Assembly (NCBI GenBank): GCA_964625865.1
Contig: CAZVEV010000016.1
Location: forward strand, 1-40,969
DNA from: CAZVEV01 sp964625865
Lineage (GTDB): Bacteria; Planctomycetota; Phycisphaerae; SM23-33
Length of the DNA: 40,969 bases
Reading direction: 5' to 3'
Position numbers and translations under genes: made by a program. Shown piece after piece: positions 9,301-17,104 of this stretch (position 1 is its first letter; the number at the start of each line of letters is the position of its first letter). The notes under the pieces were generated by a model. That model searched no databases. It was not told the origin of the DNA and worked only from the letters and a program-made list of their open reading frames with translations.

Positions 9301-9862
9301 AGCACTTCAGGGCCGTCCGGAATGACATGACCGCGGCGGCGTATTGCTTTTGCGCCACGGCCAGCTTGCCCAGGAGCACCTGGACCTCGAGATCATCCGG
9401 TGCGCCGGCGGCGGCCTTGCGAAGATTGCTCAGCGCCTTGCCGCGATTCAGCAGTCCCGCGTACGCCATGCCCAGCGCGCGGTGCATCCGTGCATTGCCC
9501 GGGGCAAAGCCGATCGCGCGCTCCAGGCGGGTAATGGCGGCCATGTACTCGCGCCGTCCCAGCGCGACCTCGGCCTCGCTGACCGCCGTCGCGGCGCGGG
9601 GCGGGACGTCCTTGGCGCCCTTGGGGTTGACGGGCTTGGCGATCTTGGGTGTCAGTTGCTCAAGCGTCAGCAGGGCCGTCCTGGGCAGGGGCTTGACGGC
9701 CGGCTTGGTCGTCGGCCGGCTCGTGACCGGACGCGTGGTCGGCGCCGGGCGGGTTTCGGGGCCGACCTTCGGTTGCGGGGAGGACTTGGGGCATCCGGCC
9801 AGCAGGATCGCCCAGACGCCCAGGGACGCGACGAGACCAACTTTCCGGTGCGGTAGCAACAC
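6341..9862 (-). CDS. Large TPR lipoprotein
   Basis: A 1173-residue protein with an N-terminal signal and lipobox ILLAGC (Cys24), followed by a Pro/Thr/Lys-rich linker, then tetratricopeptide-like helices over nearly the whole length. Examples are ALGRREYMAAITRLERAIGF, AALYYAAGELARLRGKTELA and, near the end, LAWIFYKQGKIDAAVRTFQQ. The C-terminus is Pro/Ala/Lys-rich and charged. Such proteins usually act as membrane-anchored scaffolds for protein assemblies; the partner is unknown. The start is a GTG at 9860-9862 that shares one base with the TAG stop of hisG (TAGTG), so translation is probably coupled to hisG. A lipoprotein this large between hisG and yebC is an unusual operon member. Confidence 0.88.
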   Translation of the reverse strand: MLLPHRKVGLVASLGVWAILLAGCPKSSPQPKVGPETRPAPTTRPVTSRPTTKPAVKPLPRTALLTLEQLTPKIAKPVNPKGAKDVPPRAATAVSEAEVALGRREYMAAITRLERAIGFAPGNARMHRALGMAYAGLLNRGKALSNLRKAAAGAPDDLEVQVLLGKLAVAQKQYAAAVMSFRTALKCSEADQANPLVGEVLFRLGDALAEQGYHTAALECFKELGQNIEKHGREYASHPPLRPIVLKTELLLTRRGELLLALRKPARAADLLAKSRKRDRTSVRTARLLLQALIAAKDVPGAEAVFHDLAAEANMKGVVGGLAGELCEASGDKALPLKLWRGQKARGQYDGPLAVALAGAALKLGADDDAMTILRELLAVVPDDVAAGRALVTLQARRGKGDVALRVLANLLASGQSGLAGARAGLAELAGAKLPDDFERTFAAGIKADKPTQRAALYYAAGELARLRGKTELATDLLNKALATKTDFLPALESLADVYVAQRRFDKVDALLRTLSGPSPDEYRVAVIRGKLQLARGLVRKAIIDFEKARALNDRDVDLLVLLADAHWQTEEGRQALDVLRGAQRKAPTRADVYRMQFAILVEVAQGDERIVSLARDVVRTFATKVRPADAMELQLMQAELALVEKKYIEAKRLIAKLQSAYASDRRVRMLVVRLKVDSQWDGLDQPQRDAVIRKARAFVVSRPDDVEATRLLVSALAKAGKTAEIPSIWQLLHRKRPGDMRIASTYSHELVKVKKYSQAADALAPVVEADPTNTYRLDRLIRLLALGKRVGEAIAWTEKALKRPLSAEKKRDFRITLLGLLEESKAFAKAQKLLDDMILTTGEERALASLRAQKIRLYGLAHDLDAARKYALGWIKQEPDSIVPRLMLISALSEAKQWDQATALVDGWLKARAGAGDDDKILPWCRQTAVRMLMRANKYAAALKRAEGFLKITPEDYELLALKSNCLTDLGRHKDALATMEQAYDNTPDDEKVLVSNNLAYIYAEAGVKLAKAENLVRKALNVPRPEGAKPPMAYQDTLAWIFYKQGKIDAAVRTFQQVLKRDDLETESHPVIFDHAGDAFYRAGKAERAVELWTRAVAEAKKDTAPNAEVRNVLTAAAKKIQAVRDGKPAPVAPLGKGVKAEGDKAPAKPAPSSAAGGDEPKDDPAPRERA

Positions 9863-10749
9863 TATGGGATCACCTTGTTCAAGGGGTAGGTAATGAGTCC
9901 GGTGGCCCCGGCCCGCTTGAGCTGCGGGACCAGTTCACGCTCGATGCGTTCTTCAACGATGACCTCGACAGCGACCCAGTCCGGATCGCCCAGGGGCGAG
10001 ATGGTGGGCGAGTGCTCGGACGGCAGGATGGCCGAGACCGCCTCCAACTGCGCGCGGGGAATGTTCAGCTTCAGTCCGACCTTCTCGCGAGCGGCAATGG
10101 CGCCCTGGAGCAGCATGACGAGGTCCTCGATCTTCTCGCGCTTCCACTCGATGGCCATCGCGTCGGTGTTGGCGATGACGCGCGTGGAGGAGGTCAGGAT
10201 CGTATCGATGACGCGGAGCTTGTTCGCCCGCAGGCTCGAGCCGGTTTCCGTCACGTCCACGATGCCGTCCAGCAGCCGGGCCTTGACCTCCGTGGCGCCC
10301 CAACTGAACTCGACCTTGACGTCGAGTCCCTTGTCGGCGAAGTACTTCCGCGTGACGTTGATCAGTTCGGTAGCCACGATTCCGCCGTCGAGGTCTTCGA
10401 CCGTCTCGACGGGCCCTTCCTGCGGCACCGCGAGCACCCACCGAACGGGCTTGAGCGACTGCTTGGCGTAGATCAGCTCGGCGACCTCTATCACGTCCGA
10501 ACCGTTCTCGAGGACCCAGTCCGATCCGGTCAGGCCCACGTCGACCACGCCGTCTTCAACGTAGCGGCTCATCTCCTGTGCGCGGAACATGATCGCGCCG
10601 AGTTTCTCATCGTCCACCGTGGGGAAGTAGCTGCGGGACGAGACGTGAATGTCGTAGCCGGCGCGCTGAAACAGATCAAGTGTGCTGGTCTGGAGGGATC
10701 CCTTGGGAATGCCCAGAACGAGTTTGTCATCGGTCGGTCGATGGACCAT
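9862..10749 (-). CDS. hisG: ATP phosphoribosyltransferase, long form
   Basis: HisG joins ATP and PRPP to phosphoribosyl-ATP, the first committed step of histidine synthesis. The 295-residue length and the C-terminal stretch LKLNIPRAQLEAVSAILPS through GATGLITYPLNKVIP (about 225-295) show the long form with its own HisG_C regulatory domain, which binds histidine and needs no HisZ partner. The catalytic part shows LGIPKGSL, DVGLTGSDWVLE and the PRPP-site DVTETGSSLRAN. The ATG start at 10747-10749 has GGAG about 11 nt upstream. It is an isolated histidine gene inside a translation-gene operon; no other his gene is in the window. The TAG stop overlaps the GTG of the next gene by one base. Confidence 0.96.
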   Translation of the reverse strand: MVHRPTDDKLVLGIPKGSLQTSTLDLFQRAGYDIHVSSRSYFPTVDDEKLGAIMFRAQEMSRYVEDGVVDVGLTGSDWVLENGSDVIEVAELIYAKQSLKPVRWVLAVPQEGPVETVEDLDGGIVATELINVTRKYFADKGLDVKVEFSWGATEVKARLLDGIVDVTETGSSLRANKLRVIDTILTSSTRVIANTDAMAIEWKREKIEDLVMLLQGAIAAREKVGLKLNIPRAQLEAVSAILPSEHSPTISPLGDPDWVAVEVIVEERIERELVPQLKRAGATGLITYPLNKVIP

Positions 10750-10785
10750 GCGTCGTGTTCTCCGAACCCGCCGTTGTCGAGGCCC

Positions 10786-11838
10786 CTATTTCTTGCGGGC
10801 CGACGTGCGGGATGATGTCCTGGCGGGTGTCTTCTTCGCAGCGGCTGACGTCTTCCTGCCCGGCTTGGCCGGTTTACGCGCCGTCTTCTTCGTCGTCTTC
10901 TTCGTCGTCTTCTTGACGGCTTTCTTCGCCGTCTTCTTCGTCGTCTTCTTCGTGGCCTTCTTCGTGGCCTTCTTGGCCGTCTTCCTGACGGTCTTCTTCG
11001 CCGCGGCCTTCTTCCTGGCCGGGGCTTTCTTCCGGGCTGCCGCTCTCTTCTTCGCCGCGGCCTTCTTCTTGGCTTTGGCCTTGCTCTCAGCCAGTTGCTT
11101 GGCCTTCTCTTCGGCGGCCTTCTTGGCCTGTTCGGCGGCCAGGCGCTCGGCCTCGGCGGCTTCTTCAGCGGCCTTGGCCGCCGCCTCGGCCGCGGCGCGG
11201 GCCTTGGCCTCGGCCTTGCGCCTCTTGGCCATCGCCTTGGCGTTGGACTGGATCAGGTCCCGGAAGAACTGGTGGGCCGCATGGGCCCGCTGCTTGGGCA
11301 CGGCGCGTTCGACGAAGCCCTGGATGTCGGCGATGTCGGCCCCGGGATGCACACACCCCTTGAGTTCGAGACACAGGGCCAGATCATCGTCCACGGCGAC
11401 GGCATGGAGGCCCAGCCCCCAGAGCATGGTCACCCCGGCGGCATACTCGTCCAGGCCCAGTTCGCTGAGTCGGCGTCGGACGTCGCGTCGGGGCAGCTTG
11501 TCGAGGTACTCCATCGACACCGTGCTGCACTGAGCAAAGATCCCCCCCAGGGACGTCCGGATCATGCGCGCCCGCCCGTAGGCATCGGGGTAGTTCTCGC
11601 CGATGCACTCGACGATGTCCCTCTCCGGTGAGACACGCAGTTCGTTGAAGTCGACGTACTCACCGTTGACCGCCTTGAAGCCGCGTTCGACCTGCCTGGC
11701 GGTGGCGTTGGCGCCGAGAATCCCGAGGACCATGGCGCGAATAGGGTCCTGGAGCTCCACGTTGGCATCCTTGGGCGTCTTGGGCAGGCGCTTGAGGAGC
11801 GTGGCGAGCTTCGCCTTGTATTTTCCGGCATCTTTCAT
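10786..11838 (-). CDS. Degenerate HhH-GPD (endonuclease III-like) protein with histone H1-like tail
   Basis: A 350-residue fusion. Residues 1-195 resemble the HhH-GPD fold of endonuclease III-type glycosylases: VDFNELRVSPERDIVECIG (62-80), a helix-hairpin-helix-like part around 115-140, and AVAVDDDLAL, whose aspartates (150-152) match the catalytic Asp position. The catalytic lysine of the usual GxGxKTA hairpin is not seen (GLDEYAAGV instead) and the four-cysteine Fe-S loop is absent. Residues 200-250 are an Ala/Glu/Lys-rich likely coiled coil. Residues 250-350 are Lys/Ala/Thr repeats (KKTTKK, KKATKK) like histone H1 or HU-extended tails. It probably binds DNA; glycosylase activity is doubtful. 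The start ATG overlaps the rbfA stop (ATGA). Confidence 0.8.
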   Translation of the reverse strand: MKDAGKYKAKLATLLKRLPKTPKDANVELQDPIRAMVLGILGANATARQVERGFKAVNGEYVDFNELRVSPERDIVECIGENYPDAYGRARMIRTSLGGIFAQCSTVSMEYLDKLPRRDVRRRLSELGLDEYAAGVTMLWGLGLHAVAVDDDLALCLELKGCVHPGADIADIQGFVERAVPKQRAHAAHQFFRDLIQSNAKAMAKRRKAEAKARAAAEAAAKAAEEAAEAERLAAEQAKKAAEEKAKQLAESKAKAKKKAAAKKRAAARKKAPARKKAAAKKTVRKTAKKATKKATKKTTKKTAKKAVKKTTKKTTKKTARKPAKPGRKTSAAAKKTPARTSSRTSARKK

Positions 11839-12257
11839 GCGCTATCCTGGGAGTCTGTTTCGGCCAGGCCGGTCTCCGGGGCCCCGAGCGGGTCCTGTGG
11901 TCTGCTTCGGATTTCGGCCATGGCCTGATCAATTATCTCAAGCGTCTCCAACGCTTTCTTGAACTCCGTATCGAGGATGAAGGTCAGCACGGGCGTCTGC
12001 CGCAGCGAGATCTCCTTCATCATCAGGTCCTGGAGGCGCCCGGCGGCATGCTTCAGGGCGGCCAGCGTCTTTCGCTGATCGGCCTCGCTGCCGAGAACCG
12101 ACACGTGAACCTTCGCCGCCGTCAGGTCTTCGGAGACCTCGACGCTGGTGATCGTCGTCCGGGCGGGGTCGATCCGTGGGTCTGACAACTTCGTCAGCAG
12201 CAGTTGCCCCAGCGTCTGACGCACAAGACTGTCCACACGATCCGTTCGACGACTCAT
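11835..12257 (-). CDS. rbfA: Ribosome-binding factor A
   Basis: RbfA is a KH-fold protein that binds 16S rRNA and helps late maturation of the 30S subunit. The 140-residue product has the family features RTDRVDSLVRQTLGQLLL, the SDPRID motif, ITSVEVSEDLTAAKVHVSVLG and the LTFILDTEF strand. The ATG at 12255-12257 is chosen over an upstream ATG because AGGAAG lies 8 nt ahead of it and the family N-terminus begins there. It follows infB and ylxP as in many bacteria and overlaps the next gene by four bases. Confidence 0.95.
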   Translation of the reverse strand: MSRRTDRVDSLVRQTLGQLLLTKLSDPRIDPARTTITSVEVSEDLTAAKVHVSVLGSEADQRKTLAALKHAAGRLQDLMMKEISLRQTPVLTFILDTEFKKALETLEIIDQAMAEIRSRPQDPLGAPETGLAETDSQDSA

Positions 12258-12294
12258 TTCTTCACTTCCTGCCCATCCGGCCGGCCCGGCGGCA

Positions 12295-12582
12295 CTAGAG
12301 CAACTCGACCTCATGATCCACAAGGATCCAGTCCCTGTGCATCGAGGCGGCGTTGACTATTCTCTGCAGCGCGCCCTGGATGTAATCGACGTCGCTCGAC
12401 ACCATGGCGACGGCCAGGACGGCTGTCTTGTGGCTGTCCTGGGCGTCGACCTCGGCCACCGAAACGTTGCTGTTTCTCGCCAGGCGGTCTTTGAAGCTCT
12501 TGACCACGCGTCGTTTGTCCTTGAGGCTGCGCGCCTGGTCCACGTGGAGTTTCAGATGCAGCAAGCCAACTGTCGCGGCCAT
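12295..12582 (-). CDS. DUF503 family protein (YlxP-like)
   Basis: A 95-residue protein, MAATVGLLHLKLHVDQARSL at the start, followed by KDKRRVVKSFKDRLARNSNVSVAEV and a C-terminal strand ending in HEVELL. This is the DUF503/YlxP pattern; family members sit between infB and rbfA in many genomes, exactly as here, and are thought to help ribosome assembly. The function is not proven for this protein. The ATG at 12580-12582 is chosen because the family N-terminus starts there; a longer frame upstream adds unrelated residues. Confidence 0.9.
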   Translation of the reverse strand: MAATVGLLHLKLHVDQARSLKDKRRVVKSFKDRLARNSNVSVAEVDAQDSHKTAVLAVAMVSSDVDYIQGALQRIVNAASMHRDWILVDHEVELL

Positions 12583-12625
12583 AGTCTCGCTTCCGGTCCT
12601 GCCCGGGCCCCGGCGTCTGGGGGCG

Positions 12626-15385
12626 CTACAGCGTTCGCGCCACCTCGACGCGTTTGTAAAACTCCAACACGTCACCTTCCTTGATGTCATCGTAGCCGGC
12701 GACCTTCAGGCCGCATTCCAGGCCGGCCTTCACTTCGCGGGCATCGTCCTTGAACCGCTTGAGACTGTCGAGGGTCCGCTGGTCCTCGATCACCACGTTG
12801 TCTCGGATGATGCGGACTTCGGCATTGCGGGCGGCCATCCCGTCGGTGACGAAACACCCCGCGATAGTGCCCATGCGTGAGACCTTGAAGGTCTGGCGGA
12901 TCTCGGCGTGCCCGACGGTCTCCTCGCGAATCTCCGGCGCCAGGCCCTCTTCCAGGGCCCGCTTGACGTCGTCAATGATCTCGTAGATCACGCGGTAGGT
13001 CCGGATGTCCACCCCGGACCGCTCGGCCAACTGACGCGCGGACGAGTCGGCAACGATGTTGAAACCGATGATAATGGCATTGGACGCCTCGGCCAGCGTG
13101 ACGTCGCCGGTGCTGATTCCGCCCACGCCCGCATGGAGAATCTGCACGCGTACCTCGTCGGTGCTCAGCTTGTCCAGAGACGCCTTGAGCGCCTCGACCG
13201 TGCCCTGCACGTCGCCCTTGATGATGAGGGGCAGTTCGTGGGCCTCGCCGGCCTCGATCTGCTCGAAGAGGTTCTCCAGCGTCAGTTGCCTGCTGCCGGC
13301 CAGTGCCTCTGCACGGTTTCGCTGACGCCGATCTTCGGCAATGGTGCGGGCCTGGTCGATGCCCTCGGTCACGTAGAACCGGTCGCCCGCGTCGGGCACG
13401 ACGTCCAGGCCGGAAACCTCCACAGGCGTCGCGGGCCCGGCCTCGGTCAGCGTCTTGCCCTGGGGGTCGACCATGCGGCGAACGCGTCCGTAGCCGCCGC
13501 CGGCCAGCAGGACGTCGCCCACGCACAGCGTTCCGTCGCGAACCAGCAGACGGGCAACCACGCCGAGTCCCGCGTTCATCTCGGACTCGATCACGTACCC
13601 GGTTGCCGGGGCGTCCGGGTCGGCCTTTAACTCCAGAATCTCCGCTTCGAGGCTCAACGTTTCGACCAGCGTGTCCATGCCCTCGCCGGTGATGGCACTG
13701 GTGTGGATGACCTCGGTCTCCCCGCCCCACTCACGCGGGTGCAGTTCGTGCTCGGCCAACTGGCCCAGGGCTCGCTGGATGTTGGCGTTGGGAACGTCGA
13801 TCTTGTTCAGCGCAACGACGATGGGTACTTCGGCGGCCTTGGCGTGGTTGATCGCCTCGACGGTCTGGGGCATCACGCCGTCGTCGGCGGCCACCACGAG
13901 CACGACCACGTCGGTCATGTTCGCGCCGCGCGCCCTCATGGCGGTAAACGCCTCGTGGCCGGGCGTGTCGAGGAAGACCACGTGTCGGTCGCCCTCGTCG
14001 TAACGGTACGCGCCGGTATGCTGCGTGATCCCGCCGGCCTCGCCGGAGGCGACCTTGGTCTGGCGGATGTAGTCCAGCAGCGACGTCTTGCCGTGGTCGA
14101 CGTGCCCGAGGAACGTCACGACCGGGGCACGTGCGGCCTGGTCGCCGGCCTCGCGAGCCCCCAGGGTCTCCAGGAGTTCTTCCTCGGCCGTCTTGGCCCG
14201 GCGGACGTGCAGTTCAATGTCGTATTCCAGCGCGATCCCCTCAGCCGTCTCGTGGTCGAGCGTCTGGTTGAGCGTCGCCAGGATGCCCTGTCCCATCAGC
14301 GTCTTGATAATCGAGGCCGACCTGATGCCCGTGGCGGCGGAGAAACTCTTGACGGTGATCGGCTCGTCGATCTCGACCTGTCCGGTCTTGGCGCCGCCCC
14401 CGCCGGTGAACTGCTTGCCACCGGCGCCGGAACGGCGGCGTCTGAGGCCCCCGCTTGCGGCGGCCAGCCGCGCCGATCGCTCCATCAGGTCGCGATCGCG
14501 CCATTCCTTGAGCTTCTCGCCACTCTCGAGGACCTGCCCGCCTCTGCGCCGGGGGCTTCGCCGTTTGGTCTTCTTCGCCGCGCCGGGGCCGGCGGTCCCT
14601 CGTCCTCGTCCGCCCCCACGTCGGCCGGGCCCTTCGGTGGTCGGCGGCGGCGATGCGCCGCCACGGCCCCCCTGGTACGTTCTGGGGCCCTGGCTTGTTC
14701 TCGGTCCGCCACCCCCCGGGGGCCGACGACGCGGAGGGGCCGAGATGTAGTCCGGGCGCTCGACGCGGATAACGCGGGGACCCTTCAGGGTGGCCGGCTT
14801 GGGCACGACCTGCGGGCCGACCGCTTCGATCTTCGGCGGCGCGGGGGGCTCTTCCTCGACGGGAGGTTCGGCCGGGGCCTCGGCTTCCGGCTCGGCGGGG
14901 ACCTCGGCGGCGGCTTCGGCCTCGGGGGCTACCGCTTCGGCTGCTTCCGCGGGCGCCGCGCCTTCGACGGCGGGGGCTTCGGCGGCCGGCTCGACCTGCG
15001 GAGCCTCGGCGACAACCTGGACGGCCTCGCCTGCGGGCTGCTCGGCCGGGGCTTCGGCGGCGACCTCAACGGCCTCGCCCGCCGGCTGCTCGACCGGGGC
15101 CTCGGCGGCGACCTCGGGCTCGGCCTTGGCCTTGCGACGCCGACGCGTCTTGCGTGCGACCTCACGGGCTTCGGCAAGGTTCACGTGCTCGGTCGTCTCG
15201 ACGGCCGTGTGCTCGGTCGTCTCGTCGTCAAGCTCACTGAACCACTCGCGGATCGTCGCTTCCAGACCCGCCGACAGCGTGGCCATGTGATTCTTGAGCT
15301 CCAGACCCTCCGCGCGGCACTTGGTCAGCACGTCCTTGCTTCGGACGCTGAGTTCACGGGCTAATTCAAATACGCGCTTCGCCAA
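12626..15385 (-). CDS. infB: Translation initiation factor IF-2
   Basis: IF-2 is the GTPase that brings initiator tRNA to the 30S subunit. The product is 919 residues. In order: an IF2_N helix domain (1-50); an Ala/Glu/Pro-rich acidic stretch (about 85-190); an Arg/Gly/Pro-rich basic linker (about 205-320); a second IF2_N-like part (about 335-395); the G domain with GHVDHGKT (427-434), DTPGHEAF, NKID and SAITGEGM; then domains II to IV ending in EVARTL. The start is a TTG at 15383-15385, supported by GGGAGG just upstream and by the family sequence AKRVFELAREL directly after it. It follows nusA by 69 nt. Confidence 0.97.
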   Translation of the reverse strand: MAKRVFELARELSVRSKDVLTKCRAEGLELKNHMATLSAGLEATIREWFSELDDETTEHTAVETTEHVNLAEAREVARKTRRRRKAKAEPEVAAEAPVEQPAGEAVEVAAEAPAEQPAGEAVQVVAEAPQVEPAAEAPAVEGAAPAEAAEAVAPEAEAAAEVPAEPEAEAPAEPPVEEEPPAPPKIEAVGPQVVPKPATLKGPRVIRVERPDYISAPPRRRPPGGGGPRTSQGPRTYQGGRGGASPPPTTEGPGRRGGGRGRGTAGPGAAKKTKRRSPRRRGGQVLESGEKLKEWRDRDLMERSARLAAASGGLRRRRSGAGGKQFTGGGGAKTGQVEIDEPITVKSFSAATGIRSASIIKTLMGQGILATLNQTLDHETAEGIALEYDIELHVRRAKTAEEELLETLGAREAGDQAARAPVVTFLGHVDHGKTSLLDYIRQTKVASGEAGGITQHTGAYRYDEGDRHVVFLDTPGHEAFTAMRARGANMTDVVVLVVAADDGVMPQTVEAINHAKAAEVPIVVALNKIDVPNANIQRALGQLAEHELHPREWGGETEVIHTSAITGEGMDTLVETLSLEAEILELKADPDAPATGYVIESEMNAGLGVVARLLVRDGTLCVGDVLLAGGGYGRVRRMVDPQGKTLTEAGPATPVEVSGLDVVPDAGDRFYVTEGIDQARTIAEDRRQRNRAEALAGSRQLTLENLFEQIEAGEAHELPLIIKGDVQGTVEALKASLDKLSTDEVRVQILHAGVGGISTGDVTLAEASNAIIIGFNIVADSSARQLAERSGVDIRTYRVIYEIIDDVKRALEEGLAPEIREETVGHAEIRQTFKVSRMGTIAGCFVTDGMAARNAEVRIIRDNVVIEDQRTLDSLKRFKDDAREVKAGLECGLKVAGYDDIKEGDVLEFYKRVEVARTL

Positions 15386-15454
15386 GGAGACCTCCCGGCC
15401 TAAAGCTCTAATGTCACAGTCAGCCGATCTGAACCGTTCAGTCGGCCTGGGTCG

Positions 15455-17104
15455 TTACCCTTGTCCTTGTTCATCTTCTTCTGTTGATTCAGTGCCTGGA
15501 TCCGATTCCTCGACAACCGGCTCGACCGGAGTTTCGGCAGGCTGCTCGAGAGCAGGCTCGGTCGCTTCGACGGCCACGGGAGCTTCTGCGACGGGCTCGG
15601 CCGGCGCTTCGGCGGACTGCTCGGGAGCCGGCTCGACAGCCTCGGGGGCAGGTTCGGCCGGTGCTTCTGCGGCTTGCTCGGGAGCAGGCTCGGTCGCTTC
15701 GACGGCCGCGGGGGCTTCTGCGACGGGCTCGGCCGGTGCTTCGGCGGACTGCTCGGGGGCCGGCTCTGTCGCCTCGACGGCCACAGGAGCTTCTGCGACG
15801 GGCTCGGCCGGCGCTTCGGCGGACTGCTCGGGGGCCGACTCGGTCGCTTCGACGGCCTCGGAGGCTTCGGCGGCAGGTTCGGCGGGCGCTTCTGCGGCCT
15901 GCTCGGCCTGGGCGGCGGCCTTGGCAGCCTCGGCGGCGGCCTGCTCGGCCTGCTTCTGCTCGGCCAGCTTCCTGCCGATCTCGACCGCCTTGGCAACGAG
16001 CATCTCGGCGAAGGGCTGGTCGAGGCCCAGTTCCTTGACCAGCGGGGCGGCGCCGACTTCTTCCACGTCCAGGACGCTGACCATGCCCATGGCCATGATC
16101 TGGTCGATCAGCGTGGACTCGACGCCCTCGATCTCCCGCAGGGCCTTCTCCAGCGTGTCCAGAGAGGTGTTGAACTCCGCGGGGGTCAGGATATCGATGT
16201 CCCACCCGGTCAGGCGGGCGGCCAGTCGCACGTTCTGTCCTCGCTTGCCGATCGCCAGCGACAGTTGATCGTCAACGACCACCACCGTCGCTCGCCCCAG
16301 TTCGAAGCACAGGGCCACTTCAGCGATTTCGGCGGGCTTCAGGGCGTTGGCGATCAGGATCTTCGACGAGTCGTTCCAGCGGACGATGTCGATCTTCTCG
16401 CCGCCCAACTCGTCGACGATGTTCTTGATCCGACTGCCCCGAATCCCCACGCAGGCGCCTACCGCGTCGACCTTCGGGTCCAGGCTGTTGACGGCGACCT
16501 TGGTGCGGTAGCCGGCCTCGCGGGCCAGGGCCTTGATCTCGATGATGTCCTCGGCGACTTCGGGCACTTCCAGGTCGAACATCGCGCGGATGAAGTCCGG
16601 ATGCGTCCGCGAGAGGATCACCTTGACCGCGTTGGGCTGCTCTCGCACGTCGAGGATCATCGCGCGAAGCCGCTCGCCGGTCTCGTGCGACTCGCCCGGA
16701 ATCTGCTCGCCCTTGGGCAGGTACGCGTCGGTCCGCCCCAGTTCGACCACCAGCGCGCCGCCTTCCCATCGCGCGGTGCGCCCGGTGATGATCTCCCCGC
16801 GACGCTCGACGAACTCCTCGTAGATGCTCCCGCGCTCGGCCTCGCGTATCCGCTGAATCATGACCTGCTTGGCCGTCTGGGCCGCGATCCGCCCCAGGGC
16901 CCGCATGGACATTTCCTTCCCGTCGACGCTGGCAAAGATGGTTCCGTTGTCGGGATCGATACGCACTTCGATGTCTTCGGTGTCAGGATTGGCCTTGCGA
17001 ATAGCCGACAAGATCGCCGCTTCCAGATCTTCCAGAACGGTCATGCGGTCGATGTTCTTGTCCCTGGCAAGCCCGTCGACGATGCGTAAAAGTTCCTGCG
17101 TCAT
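15455..17104 (-). CDS. nusA: Transcription termination/antitermination factor NusA with long Ala/Glu/Pro tail
   Basis: NusA binds RNA polymerase and nascent RNA and controls pausing, termination and antitermination. The 549 residues run: N-terminal polymerase-binding domain (1-130), S1 domain (about 103-170), KH1 with GIRGSRI (220-226), KH2 with IGKRGQNVRLA (285-295), and a helical HhH-like part (315-382). Residues 385-549 are an acidic Ala/Glu/Pro tail built from 25-residue repeats, ending in STEEDEQGQG. The ATG at 17102-17104 has AAGGAAG close upstream. No rimP precedes it and no ylxR lies between nusA and infB. The upstream leader contains an intrinsic terminator, so expression may be set by attenuation. 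Confidence 0.97.
   Translation of the reverse strand: MTQELLRIVDGLARDKNIDRMTVLEDLEAAILSAIRKANPDTEDIEVRIDPDNGTIFASVDGKEMSMRALGRIAAQTAKQVMIQRIREAERGSIYEEFVERRGEIITGRTARWEGGALVVELGRTDAYLPKGEQIPGESHETGERLRAMILDVREQPNAVKVILSRTHPDFIRAMFDLEVPEVAEDIIEIKALAREAGYRTKVAVNSLDPKVDAVGACVGIRGSRIKNIVDELGGEKIDIVRWNDSSKILIANALKPAEIAEVALCFELGRATVVVVDDQLSLAIGKRGQNVRLAARLTGWDIDILTPAEFNTSLDTLEKALREIEGVESTLIDQIMAMGMVSVLDVEEVGAAPLVKELGLDQPFAEMLVAKAVEIGRKLAEQKQAEQAAAEAAKAAAQAEQAAEAPAEPAAEASEAVEATESAPEQSAEAPAEPVAEAPVAVEATEPAPEQSAEAPAEPVAEAPAAVEATEPAPEQAAEAPAEPAPEAVEPAPEQSAEAPAEPVAEAPVAVEATEPALEQPAETPVEPVVEESDPGTESTEEDEQGQG
15521..15895. repeat. 75-bp tandem repeat in the 3' part of nusA
   Basis: Encodes NusA residues 404-528. 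There are four 25-residue units of the form AEAPAEPxAEAxxAVEATE followed by xAxEQx, one shortened 19-residue unit (479-497) and a diverged final part. Unit length differences are whole codons, so the frame is kept. Such arrays change copy number easily. Confidence 0.85.

Noticed and set aside
6632..9325. Long plus-strand frame opposite the TPR lipoprotein
   Set aside because: Shadow of the TPR gene; no domain, and the minus-strand product has a lipobox and clear repeats.
15521..15895. Regular repeats that could be taken for a CRISPR array
   Set aside because: The 75-bp units are tandem without spacers and encode in-frame NusA tail repeats.
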